Shown piece after piece: positions 1-6,542 of a DNA stretch of 12,765 nt. The notes below the pieces were generated by a model that made no database searches, was not told where the DNA came from, and saw only the letters and a list, made by a program, of their open reading frames with translations. The position numbers and the translations under genes are program-made. The DNA comes from Ilumatobacteraceae bacterium (GTDB lineage: Bacteria; Actinomycetota; Acidimicrobiia; Acidimicrobiales; Ilumatobacteraceae): the NCBI GenBank assembly GCA_030727685.1, contig JANRBC010000119.1:2874-15638 (forward strand), in the 5' to 3' direction. How positions within the stretch are numbered: the stretch's first letter is position 1; each line of letters opens with the position of its first letter.

Positions 1-443
1 CCATCCCAGCCCAAACCAGTTGCGCAGCGAACTATCGCGCCAATATTGCTGGGGTTATCAACGGCTTCGACAACAATGATCCGCTGAGCGTGAGAAATGA
101 CTTGGTCAACTGTTTGCGGCTCAGGTCGATAAAAAACGCCAAGCGCGCTAAGTGGCACCCCAAGACCGGTTGCTTCACGGCGAATTTCAATTTCAGCGGT
201 TAAACATTGGCCGCCCAGTTCAGAGACTTGTAGATGCAAACGCTCGGCTTGTTCGGCATCGCACAACACGACTTCGGGTTTGTAGCCAGCATCGAGTGCT
301 CGAGCAACAACAAGATCACCTTCGGCAATGAATCGACCGGCAGCGATAGTCGAACGGCGCTGTGCAATTGTTGTGAGTTGTCGTTCGTTTAGTCGAAGTG
401 GGTCAAGTCTTGGGTCTTGACTCGAGGTAATCGTTGTGATCAT
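1..443 (-). CDS. SpoU/TrmH-family RNA 2'-O-methyltransferase, 3' end outside window
   Basis: The N-terminal 147 codons of a probable SAM-dependent RNA ribose methyltransferase of the SpoU/TrmH family; the C-terminal part lies beyond the left edge. The protein starts MITTITSSQDPRLDPLRLNE. Its first ~100 residues resemble the SpoU substrate-binding domain (a RFIAEGDLVVARAL stretch near residue 37). They are followed by the start of the knotted SPOUT catalytic domain with family motif 1, seen as VEAVDNPSNIGAIVRCATG (pattern NPxNxGxxxRxA). The target, rRNA or tRNA, cannot be told from this fragment. The ATG lies 28 nt downstream of the menB stop with no gene between, so it is probably co-transcribed with menB. 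No clear Shine-Dalgarno sequence precedes the start. Family assignment is strong; substrate is unknown. Confidence 0.85.
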   Translation of the reverse strand, partial: MITTITSSQDPRLDPLRLNERQLTTIAQRRSTIAAGRFIAEGDLVVARALDAGYKPEVVLCDAEQAERLHLQVSELGGQCLTAEIEIRREATGLGVPLSALGVFYRPEPQTVDQVISHAQRIIVVEAVDNPSNIGAIVRCATGLGWD

Positions 444-471
444 TGCGAGTTCTAGCGCAAGTGTCGCAAGA

Positions 472-1362
472 TTAGAAGTGCCAGGGGTATTTTGACCAGT
501 CAGCGTCGCGTTTTTCAACGAATGAATCGCGACCTTCTGCGGCTTCTTCGGTCATGTATGCCAGACGAGTTGCCTCGCCGGCAAAAATTTGTTGACCAAC
601 TAGACCGTCGTCGATCGCATTGAAAGCAAACTTGAGCATGCGCTGAGCCATCGGACTCTTTGCGTTGATCTCTCGAGCCCACTCGAGGGCGACCTTCTCG
701 AGGTCTGCATGATCGACAACAGCATTGACCATGCCCATGCGGTGGGCGTCTTCGGCCGAGTATTCGCGACCGAGAAAGAAAATTTCGCGAGCGAACTTCT
801 GACCAACTTGACGAGCAAGATAAGCCGAGCCGAAGCCACCATCAAAACTTGCGACATCGGCATCGGTTTGCTTGAACTTGGCGTGCTCTTTGCTGGCCAA
901 AGTCAAGTCGCTGACGACATGCAGACTGTGGCCACCGCCAGCGGCCCAACCTGGCACAACACAAATAACAATTTTTGGCATGAAACGAATTAATCGCTGT
1001 ACCTCGAGAATATGCAGTCGACCAGTGCTCGATTTGTTTTCGTCGCCTGATTCGTATTGATAGCCATCTCGACCACGAATGCGTTGGTCGCCACCACTGC
1101 AAAAAGCCCAGCCACCGTCTTTAGGGGACGGACCGTTGCCGGTCAACAACACGCAACCAACGTCAACAGTTTGACGCGCGTGATCTAGTGCTCGGTAAAG
1201 TTCGTCGACTGTGCTCGGGCGAAATGCGTTGCGAACTTCTGGGCGATTAAAGGCGATACGAACAGTGCCTTGATCTTTTGCGCGATGATAGGTGATGTCG
1301 CGGAATGAAAATTCTTTAACTTGACTCCATTGAGTTGGGTCGAAGATCGCCGAAACGCTCAC
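472..1362 (-). CDS. menB: 1,4-dihydroxy-2-naphthoyl-CoA synthase (type II MenB)
   Basis: A crotonase-fold enzyme that cyclises o-succinylbenzoyl-CoA to 1,4-dihydroxy-2-naphthoyl-CoA in cytoplasmic menaquinone biosynthesis. It is very close to mycobacterial MenB over its whole length: FDPTQW at the N-terminus, FNRPEVRNAFRP (residues 38-49), GPSPKDGGWAFCSGGDQRIRG (77-97), WAAGGGHSLHVV (139-150) and QTDADVASFDGG (165-176). Asp167, Ser172 and Asp174 correspond to M. tuberculosis Asp185, Ser190 and Asp192; the Asp after QT marks the bicarbonate-independent type II enzymes. I chose the GTG start at 1362 (296 aa). A longer ATG frame from 1425 exists, but it would overlap the upstream sulfotransferase by about 60 nt and adds residues unlike the family. 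The upstream stop is only 2 nt away, suggesting translational coupling. Confidence 0.95.
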   Translation of the reverse strand: MSVSAIFDPTQWSQVKEFSFRDITYHRAKDQGTVRIAFNRPEVRNAFRPSTVDELYRALDHARQTVDVGCVLLTGNGPSPKDGGWAFCSGGDQRIRGRDGYQYESGDENKSSTGRLHILEVQRLIRFMPKIVICVVPGWAAGGGHSLHVVSDLTLASKEHAKFKQTDADVASFDGGFGSAYLARQVGQKFAREIFFLGREYSAEDAHRMGMVNAVVDHADLEKVALEWAREINAKSPMAQRMLKFAFNAIDDGLVGQQIFAGEATRLAYMTEEAAEGRDSFVEKRDADWSKYPWHF

Positions 1363-1364
1363 TC

Positions 1365-2180
1365 TTATATTGTGGCAGCGCGTGAGGCGAATTCGGGTCG
1401 AGAGTTCAAGAATTGTTGCTCCCACTGTGCACTTGCGCCGTCAGATTGTCGCTTGGTTTGAGGTTCTGGCACTGTGTCAATCGGCGTGTTGATGTGACTC
1501 ATGATTCGCCGAACGGTGGTATTCATATCACGAGTTAGTTGTTCGTAAGTTACGAATAACGGGGTAATCGAGTGCTTGGCAAAATATGCGTCCCAATTTT
1601 TGTTGGCAGTAGAAATAGTTTCGAGCGCATTAACAATTGCCTGTTCGTTGTATACAGGTTCACGAATCGCAGTCATATTGCTATTCCATTGGTTTGATTG
1701 TTCGGCGCGCACGAGCGAAATTGCCTGACGAACTTCGTTGTCGCGAGTTATACGCACCCACTTGATAGGCGCATTCCAAAAATTGGCGTCGATGCCGCGT
1801 TGCAACATGTGTTCTTCGTATTGGTTGTAGTGCATCTTGATGCCAAATACGCCGTTTGGTGTTGTATTCAGTTCGGCAGCTCGGTTCAAGTAAGCGCGCC
1901 ATGAAGAGTCAGAAAAATAATCGATGTTGCGCCATGAATTGCGCCCGGTGACTTTTCGTACCGCGCCGATCAAGGCACCACGCAAATTGAGTTTGGGCAA
2001 GTTGTTTTTGTTACGAAAATTTGTGAAGTTCTTGGTGTGAATATTCAGATATTCCATGGGCATGCCAGCCAAGTGAGTAGCCCGTAAGATCGAACACAGC
2101 AAAGTCGAGCCAGTGCGATGCACCGAGGCGATTGCCAATAGACAAGTAGTCGGGGCGTTCGACGCTTGTTCTGACTGCAC
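1365..2180 (-). CDS. Stf0-like sulfotransferase
   Basis: A 271-aa probable PAPS-dependent sulfotransferase. The N-terminal nucleotide-binding loop is visible as SVHRTGSTLLCSIL (residues 19-32), the 5'-phosphosulfate-binding motif. Further matches to mycobacterial Stf0 (trehalose 2-sulfotransferase; from memory of that protein) are TPNGVFGIKMHYNQ, VRITRDNEVRQAISLVRAEQ (the 3'-phosphate-binding R...S region), YEQLTRDM, and near the C-terminus KRQSDGASAQWEQQF. The acceptor is not determined: trehalose, other glycolipids or a quinone are all possible. It starts with GTG and runs divergently from the aldehyde dehydrogenase operon. It ends 2 nt before the GTG of menB, so it heads a probable sulfotransferase-menB-RNA methyltransferase operon. 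That partnership with a menaquinone gene is the main clue to its role, and it is only a clue. Confidence 0.85.
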   Translation of the reverse strand: MQSEQASNAPTTCLLAIASVHRTGSTLLCSILRATHLAGMPMEYLNIHTKNFTNFRNKNNLPKLNLRGALIGAVRKVTGRNSWRNIDYFSDSSWRAYLNRAAELNTTPNGVFGIKMHYNQYEEHMLQRGIDANFWNAPIKWVRITRDNEVRQAISLVRAEQSNQWNSNMTAIREPVYNEQAIVNALETISTANKNWDAYFAKHSITPLFVTYEQLTRDMNTTVRRIMSHINTPIDTVPEPQTKRQSDGASAQWEQQFLNSRPEFASRAATI

Positions 2181-2202
2181 GCTTATATTCTGACAGGTCG
2201 TA

Positions 2203-2232
2203 CTGATAGTGTCGTGGCTTGATTATCAGCCA
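2203..2232. promoter_or_regulatory. inverted repeats in the divergent intergenic region, possible operator
   Basis: The 73-bp gap (2181-2253) must hold the promoters of both the leftward sulfotransferase-menB unit and the rightward catabolic operon. It contains CTGATA (2203-2208) facing TATCAG (2224-2229), with a 15-nt spacer. Overlapping these are TGGCT (2215-2219) and AGCCA (2228-2232). Neither has a following T-run, so a terminator is unlikely; a regulator-binding site is possible. I could not find a convincing -35/-10 pair. The short arms can arise by chance. Confidence 0.3.
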
Positions 2233-2253
2233 AAAAAGTAATGGATTGAAAAG

Positions 2254-3750
2254 ATGACCGACCTACTGACTCGTGACGAATGGACAAAGCGCGCGGCACA
2301 AAAAGTATCACGAACTCAGCTATTCATAGACGGCAAATTTGTAGATTCGGCGAGCGGCAAGACATTTGAGTCGATTAATCCGCGTGACAACACGGTTGTA
2401 GCAAATGTTGCCGAGGGCGACAAACAAGATATTGATCGCGCGGTGGCTGCTGCACGAAGGTCGTTCAGTAACGGCGTGTGGAGCGAAATGGCGCCGCTTG
2501 ATCGCAAAAATATTATGTTGCGCTGGGTGCAGTTGATGCGCGAAAACATCTACGAACTCGCGTTGCTTGAAACGATGGATGTCGGCAAGCCGATTGGCGA
2601 TTCGGTAAATGTAGATATTGCGTCGGCGACCAATAATTTGCAGTGGTTTGCTGAAACCATCGACAAGATGTATGGCCAAGTTGCACCAGTGCCTCGCGAT
2701 GCTGTGGCGTTGATCGAGCGCGAGCCCCTCGGTGTTGTCGGTGCTGTTGTGCCATGGAACTATCCGTTGATTATTTCGTCATGGAAAGTTGGCGCTGCGT
2801 TGGCCGGTGGAAACTCAGTTGTACTCAAACCAGCAGAGCAGTCGCCTCTGTCGGCGTTATTTTTTGCCGAACTCGGTTCGCAAGCAGGTTTGCCAGACGG
2901 AGTTTTGAATGTCGTGCCTGGTTTCGGGCCAACAGCTGGTGCGGCACTCGGTCGACATATGGATGTCGACAAACTTGCATTCACAGGTTCAACCGAAGTT
3001 GGGCGATACTTTTTGACCTATGCAGCCGAGAGCAACGGCAAATCAGTTTCTCTTGAGTTGGGTGGCAAGACACCGCAAATTGTTTTAAGTGATTGCGCAG
3101 ATCTTGATGCTGCTGCATCGTCGATTGCTTGGGGAGTTTTTTATAACTCTGGACAAACCTGTCATGCGGGCACGCGACTCGTTGTAGAAAAAGCAGTCGA
3201 AGAAGAATTGCTCGAAAAGATCACCAATATAGGAAAGTCGATTCAACCTGGCGACCCATATGACCCGACCACGGCGATGGGCACAATCGTTGACAAAACT
3301 CAATTCGAGCGAGTGCTTGGGTATATCAATATCGGCAAAAACGAGGGCGCGAAAGTCTTTTCGGGTGGCGAGAAAGCAGAACCAGTCAAAGGCGGTGTGT
3401 ACATCAAGCCGACCGTATTTCAAAACGTAAAACCCGGCATGCGCATCGAACGCGAAGAAATTTTCGGGCCGGTGTTGGCATCGATTGCAGTTGAAAGCGC
3501 CGACGAAGCGGTGCGCATCGCCAACGACACTCAATATGGTTTGGCTTCAGCTGTTTGGACACGTGACATTACGAAAGCTCATCGCATTGCACGCAAATTG
3601 CGCACTGGCACCGTTTGGGTGAATACTTTCGACAAGGGTTCGATCACAACACCGTTCGGCGGATTCAAACAATCTGGCACGGGTCGAGATCGCTCGATGC
3701 ATTCAATTGATGGTTACACCAATCTCAAAACGACATGGATACAACTATGA
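2254..3750 (+). CDS. NAD(P)-dependent aldehyde dehydrogenase, PuuC/KauB-like
   Basis: A complete 498-aa aldehyde dehydrogenase that oxidises an aldehyde to its acid with NAD(P). The catalytic set is intact: PWNYP with Asn169, LELGGK with Glu268, and NSGQTCHAG with nucleophile Cys303; these match the Asn169/Glu268/Cys302 set of the family. FTGSTEVG marks the cofactor site, and EIFGPV and PFGGFKQSGTGRD the C-terminal part. Overall it resembles gamma-glutamyl-gamma-aminobutyraldehyde dehydrogenase PuuC and its Pseudomonas relative KauB, which also takes 4-guanidinobutyraldehyde; betaine-aldehyde-type activity is also possible. It is the first gene of the seven-gene operon. Its stop overlaps the next start (ATGA). 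The start is preceded by an A-rich stretch (GGATTGAAAAG) rather than a good Shine-Dalgarno. The natural substrate is not known. Confidence 0.93.
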   Translation: MTDLLTRDEWTKRAAQKVSRTQLFIDGKFVDSASGKTFESINPRDNTVVANVAEGDKQDIDRAVAAARRSFSNGVWSEMAPLDRKNIMLRWVQLMRENIYELALLETMDVGKPIGDSVNVDIASATNNLQWFAETIDKMYGQVAPVPRDAVALIEREPLGVVGAVVPWNYPLIISSWKVGAALAGGNSVVLKPAEQSPLSALFFAELGSQAGLPDGVLNVVPGFGPTAGAALGRHMDVDKLAFTGSTEVGRYFLTYAAESNGKSVSLELGGKTPQIVLSDCADLDAAASSIAWGVFYNSGQTCHAGTRLVVEKAVEEELLEKITNIGKSIQPGDPYDPTTAMGTIVDKTQFERVLGYINIGKNEGAKVFSGGEKAEPVKGGVYIKPTVFQNVKPGMRIEREEIFGPVLASIAVESADEAVRIANDTQYGLASAVWTRDITKAHRIARKLRTGTVWVNTFDKGSITTPFGGFKQSGTGRDRSMHSIDGYTNLKTTWIQL

Positions 3751-4673
3751 GCAAGACAACACCAAGAAATTGCGGTTTCATCGGACTCGGACATCTCGGC
3801 GTCTACCTGGCAGCAAGTTTGTTGCGCGCTGGTCACAACGTCACGATCAATGATTCGAATAAGTCTCTTGGCGAAGGCCTAATTGCTAAGGGTGCCAAGT
3901 GGGCGAACAATGCCAAAGAAGTTGCTCAAGCATCTGAAGTTGTTTTCACTTGCTTGCCATCACCGCGAGCAATCGACGCTGTAGTCAACGGCGACAATGG
4001 CGTGTTTTCGGGTCTAGCAAAAGGCGCAACATGGGTCGACATGAGCACCAACGACCGCAGCGAAACGCTTCGTCTTGGTGAAATCGCCGCCAAATTGGGT
4101 TTCAACTCGCTTGAATCGCCAGTCACTGGCGGCGTGCATAAAGCAGCCGAAGGAGACATCACCGTTTTAGTAGGCGGCGACCCGAAGATTTTTGAAGCGC
4201 ATAAAGATCTTCTGGAGGCGATGGGTAAACCAGTTATCTATGTCGGTGAACTTGGAAGTGCGGCGGTTATCAAAGTAATCACGAACATGCTTGCGTTTAT
4301 TCATCTTGTGGCGTGCGGCGAGGCATTGATGCTGGCGAAAAAAGGTGGCATTGATCTCGGTGTGGCGTTCGAAGTGATCAAAAATAGTTCGGGCAATAGT
4401 TTTGTTCACGAGACCGAAGGCCAAGTTATTCTCAACGGCAGTTACGACATCGGCTTCACGATGGATCTCGCGCTAAAAGACATGGGTTTTGCGATGGAGT
4501 ACGGTCGCAAGTTTGGTGTGCCGCTTGATGTGGCAAGCACGGTGCAACAAGCATTTGTGCGAGCCAAAGCACAATACGGTGGCGAAGCGTGGTCGACTCA
4601 GGTTGTCAAACTTCTTGAAGACGCACTCGGCACAGATTTGCGTGCACCTGGGTTTCCGGCTCGACTGCAATAG
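3747..4673 (+). CDS. 3-hydroxyisobutyrate dehydrogenase-like NAD(P) oxidoreductase
   Basis: A 308-aa beta-hydroxyacid dehydrogenase family protein, expected to interconvert a 3-hydroxy acid and the matching oxo acid or semialdehyde. The N-terminal Rossmann motif is CGFIGLGHLGVYLA (Gly13, Gly15, Gly18). The substrate-site motif reads ESPVTGG (residues 123-129); the usual Ser of VSGG is Thr127. The catalytic Lys176 lies in IKVITN with Asn180 four residues on, and the 49-residue distance from Thr127 to Lys176 matches Ser122 to Lys171 of classical HIBADH. I chose the ATG at 3747 because it forms an ATGA stop-start overlap with the dehydrogenase before it; an in-frame ATG at 3735 would add four residues. 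Relatives act on hydroxyisobutyrate, tartronate semialdehyde, threonate or succinic semialdehyde, so the substrate stays open. Confidence 0.88.
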   Translation: MSKTTPRNCGFIGLGHLGVYLAASLLRAGHNVTINDSNKSLGEGLIAKGAKWANNAKEVAQASEVVFTCLPSPRAIDAVVNGDNGVFSGLAKGATWVDMSTNDRSETLRLGEIAAKLGFNSLESPVTGGVHKAAEGDITVLVGGDPKIFEAHKDLLEAMGKPVIYVGELGSAAVIKVITNMLAFIHLVACGEALMLAKKGGIDLGVAFEVIKNSSGNSFVHETEGQVILNGSYDIGFTMDLALKDMGFAMEYGRKFGVPLDVASTVQQAFVRAKAQYGGEAWSTQVVKLLEDALGTDLRAPGFPARLQ

Positions 4674-4683
4674 CATTTAAATT

Positions 4684-5418
4684 ATGACGCGCGAGCAACA
4701 GGCTCGATTAGATCTGTCAGTTGCATTTCGCTGGGCAGCGCGCCTGAACTTGCATGAAGCAGTCGCTAATCACTTCAGTGTTGCTGTCTCTGATGACGGC
4801 CAGAAGTTTCTTATAAACCCTGCTGGTCGGCATTTTTCGCAGATGCGAGCAAGTGATTTATTGCTTGTCGATATGAATGAAACTGACTTTGGTATCAGCG
4901 AAAGTCAAGTCGTTGACCCGACGGCGATGAACTTGCACGGGCAGATACATAAATTGGTGCCCGACGCACGCTGTGTCTTACACACTCATATGCCTTATAC
5001 GACAGCGCTGGCATGTTTGCGAGATTTTGAGTTCTTGATGCTCGACCAGAACGCTTGTCGCTTTCACAATCGCATCGCATATGACCGCGACTATGCGGGC
5101 ATGGCGCTTGAAGCTAGCGAAGGAGAGCGGGTCGCCAAACTATTGGGGCGGTCGCGCAGCGTGCTGTTTTTGGCTAATCACGGAGTGATCGTTGTTGGCA
5201 AGACGGTGGCCCAAGCTTTCGACGAACTTTATTACCTCGAGAAAGCATCGCAACTGCAAGTGCTGGCAATGTCGACTGGACGCGAACTTGAGTTGATACC
5301 CAATGAGACTGCTGCGATGGTTTGTAAACAGTGGCTAGAGTATCCGACTGCTGCCGAGTATCACTTCGCGGCGTTGACCGAGATTCTCGACCAAGAGTCT
5401 CGCGAATTTCGAGATTAA
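4684..5418 (+). CDS. class II aldolase/adducin-fold protein with altered catalytic residue
   Basis: A 244-aa protein of the class II aldolase/adducin N-terminal family. The zinc-binding histidines are present: His100 and His102 in LHTHMPY, and His166 in ANHGVIVVGK. In fuculose- and ribulose-phosphate aldolases, a PSSE motif about 25 residues before HTH gives the catalytic Glu. Here the aligned stretch is DPTAMNLHGQIH, so Ala replaces that Glu. This is typical of the broad non-aldolase branch, whose members include decarboxylases, epimerases and proteins of unknown function. It sits 10 nt after the reductase gene and 21 nt before the alcohol dehydrogenase gene, clearly inside the operon, but without a visible Shine-Dalgarno. 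Retro-aldol cleavage or decarboxylation of an oxo-hydroxy acid is a guess from context. Confidence 0.87.
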   Translation: MTREQQARLDLSVAFRWAARLNLHEAVANHFSVAVSDDGQKFLINPAGRHFSQMRASDLLLVDMNETDFGISESQVVDPTAMNLHGQIHKLVPDARCVLHTHMPYTTALACLRDFEFLMLDQNACRFHNRIAYDRDYAGMALEASEGERVAKLLGRSRSVLFLANHGVIVVGKTVAQAFDELYYLEKASQLQVLAMSTGRELELIPNETAAMVCKQWLEYPTAAEYHFAALTEILDQESREFRD

Positions 5419-5439
5419 AGATTCTGAAAGGCAAAATTA

Positions 5440-6519
5440 GTGAAAGCTGCAGTTTGTCGTGAGTTTGGTAAGCCACTAGTAATTGAAGAAGTAAATCTGG
5501 CAAAGCCACAAGCCAGCGAGATGCGCATAAAGATTTTGGCGACTGCAATTTGCCACAGTGATATTTCATATGCCGATGGAGCGTGGGGCGGCACCTTGCC
5601 GGCGATTTTTGGCCATGAGAGTGTTGGTGTTGTCGAAGAACTAGGTGCTGGTGTTTCGTCGGTGAAAGTTGGCGATCAAGTTGTGGTGACGCTGATTCGG
5701 TCTTGCGGTCACTGTCGCGGATGTTCGCGCGGCATGCCCGTAACTTGCGAAACATCTTTTGCACTCGACGCCAAGAGCCCGCTGACTTCGAAGTCGGGCG
5801 AATCGATTGTGCAAGCAATGCGTACAGCAAGTTTCGCCGAACAGGTGGTTGTTCACGAATCTCAAGTCGTCGTGATTTCGAAAGACATCAATTCAGCAAG
5901 CGCATCGTTGCTGGCTTGCGGAGTGATAACTGGTTTTGGCGCGGTGACAAATACGGCAAAAGTCGAGCCAGGCAGTCATGTCGTTGTGATTGGTGCTGGC
6001 GGCGTTGGTTTGAACTCTGTGCAAGGTGCTCGTGTGAGTGGCGCAAGATCGATCGTTGCAATTGATCTTTCAGATTCGAAACTTGATGCTGCCAAGAAAT
6101 TTGGGGCGACACACGGCATCAATTCAGGAAAAGAAGACGTTGCCAAGCGCGTGCAAGAGATCACCGATGGCCGCGGTGCTGACTATGTGTTTGTCACGGT
6201 TGGTGCGAAACAAGCATTTGACTCGTCGTATGGTCTGCTCGCCAAGTCGGGCACTGTCGTATTGGTTGGCATGCCCGCAAACGGAGTGATGTCAGAAATT
6301 GACCCTGGCACGATGGCTGCCTATAGCCAAAACATTCTCGGCTCAAAGATGGGTTCAGCGCGAATTCAGATTGACATTCCGAATTTGATCGCTCTTTATG
6401 AGCAAGGTCGCTTGAAACTAGATGAACTCGTAACCAAGACATATCCTTTAGAAGAGATCAACGAAGCGATTGCAGCCGTAAAATGCGGCGATGCATTGCG
6501 AAATGTGATTGTCTTCTAA
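5440..6519 (+). CDS. zinc-dependent alcohol dehydrogenase (MDR family)
   Basis: A 359-aa medium-chain alcohol dehydrogenase that oxidises an alcohol, or reduces an aldehyde, with NAD(P). The catalytic zinc ligands are Cys38 (ICHSD), His59-Glu60 (GHES) and Cys160 (ACGV). The structural zinc site is complete, with Cys89, Cys92, Cys95 and Cys103 in CGHCRGCSRGMPVTC. The Rossmann motif is GAGGVG at 185-190, followed by an acidic residue pattern (AIDLSDSK) that suggests NAD. The layout resembles class III/AdhC-type enzymes. The start is a GTG at 5440, supported by GAAAGG (5426-5431) eight bases upstream and by the MKAAVCREFGKPL N-terminus, which is typical of the family. Its substrate is presumably linked to the aldehyde dehydrogenase at the head of the operon. 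Confidence 0.92.
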   Translation: MKAAVCREFGKPLVIEEVNLAKPQASEMRIKILATAICHSDISYADGAWGGTLPAIFGHESVGVVEELGAGVSSVKVGDQVVVTLIRSCGHCRGCSRGMPVTCETSFALDAKSPLTSKSGESIVQAMRTASFAEQVVVHESQVVVISKDINSASASLLACGVITGFGAVTNTAKVEPGSHVVVIGAGGVGLNSVQGARVSGARSIVAIDLSDSKLDAAKKFGATHGINSGKEDVAKRVQEITDGRGADYVFVTVGAKQAFDSSYGLLAKSGTVVLVGMPANGVMSEIDPGTMAAYSQNILGSKMGSARIQIDIPNLIALYEQGRLKLDELVTKTYPLEEINEAIAAVKCGDALRNVIVF

Positions 6520-6532
6520 CAGTAGAAAAAAT

Positions 6533-6540
6533 AGGTGGGG
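6533..6540 (+). promoter_or_regulatory. ribosome binding site fixing the start of the dehydratase-like gene
   Basis: AGGTGGGG ends 2 nt before the ATG at 6543 (the AGGTGG core is 4 nt away). It is the best Shine-Dalgarno-like sequence in the window. It supports the start at 6543 over an in-frame extension that runs upstream to 6483 into the alcohol dehydrogenase gene. Confidence 0.6.
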
Positions 6541-6542
6541 TC

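Noticed and set aside
1363..1425. Longer menB frame starting at the ATG at 1425
   Set aside because: It would overlap the sulfotransferase gene by about 60 nt and adds residues unlike the family; the GTG at 1362 gives a normal N-terminus and a tight 2-nt junction.
3085..3534. A 149-codon minus-strand frame opposite the aldehyde dehydrogenase
   Set aside because: It is antisense to a fully conserved enzyme region; composition rich in Phe/Arg/Asp with no family features.
5174..5830. A 218-codon minus-strand frame opposite the aldolase-like and alcohol dehydrogenase genes
   Set aside because: It is antisense to two well-supported genes, rich in Ser/Arg/Gln with no recognisable domain, and is a shadow of their codon pattern.
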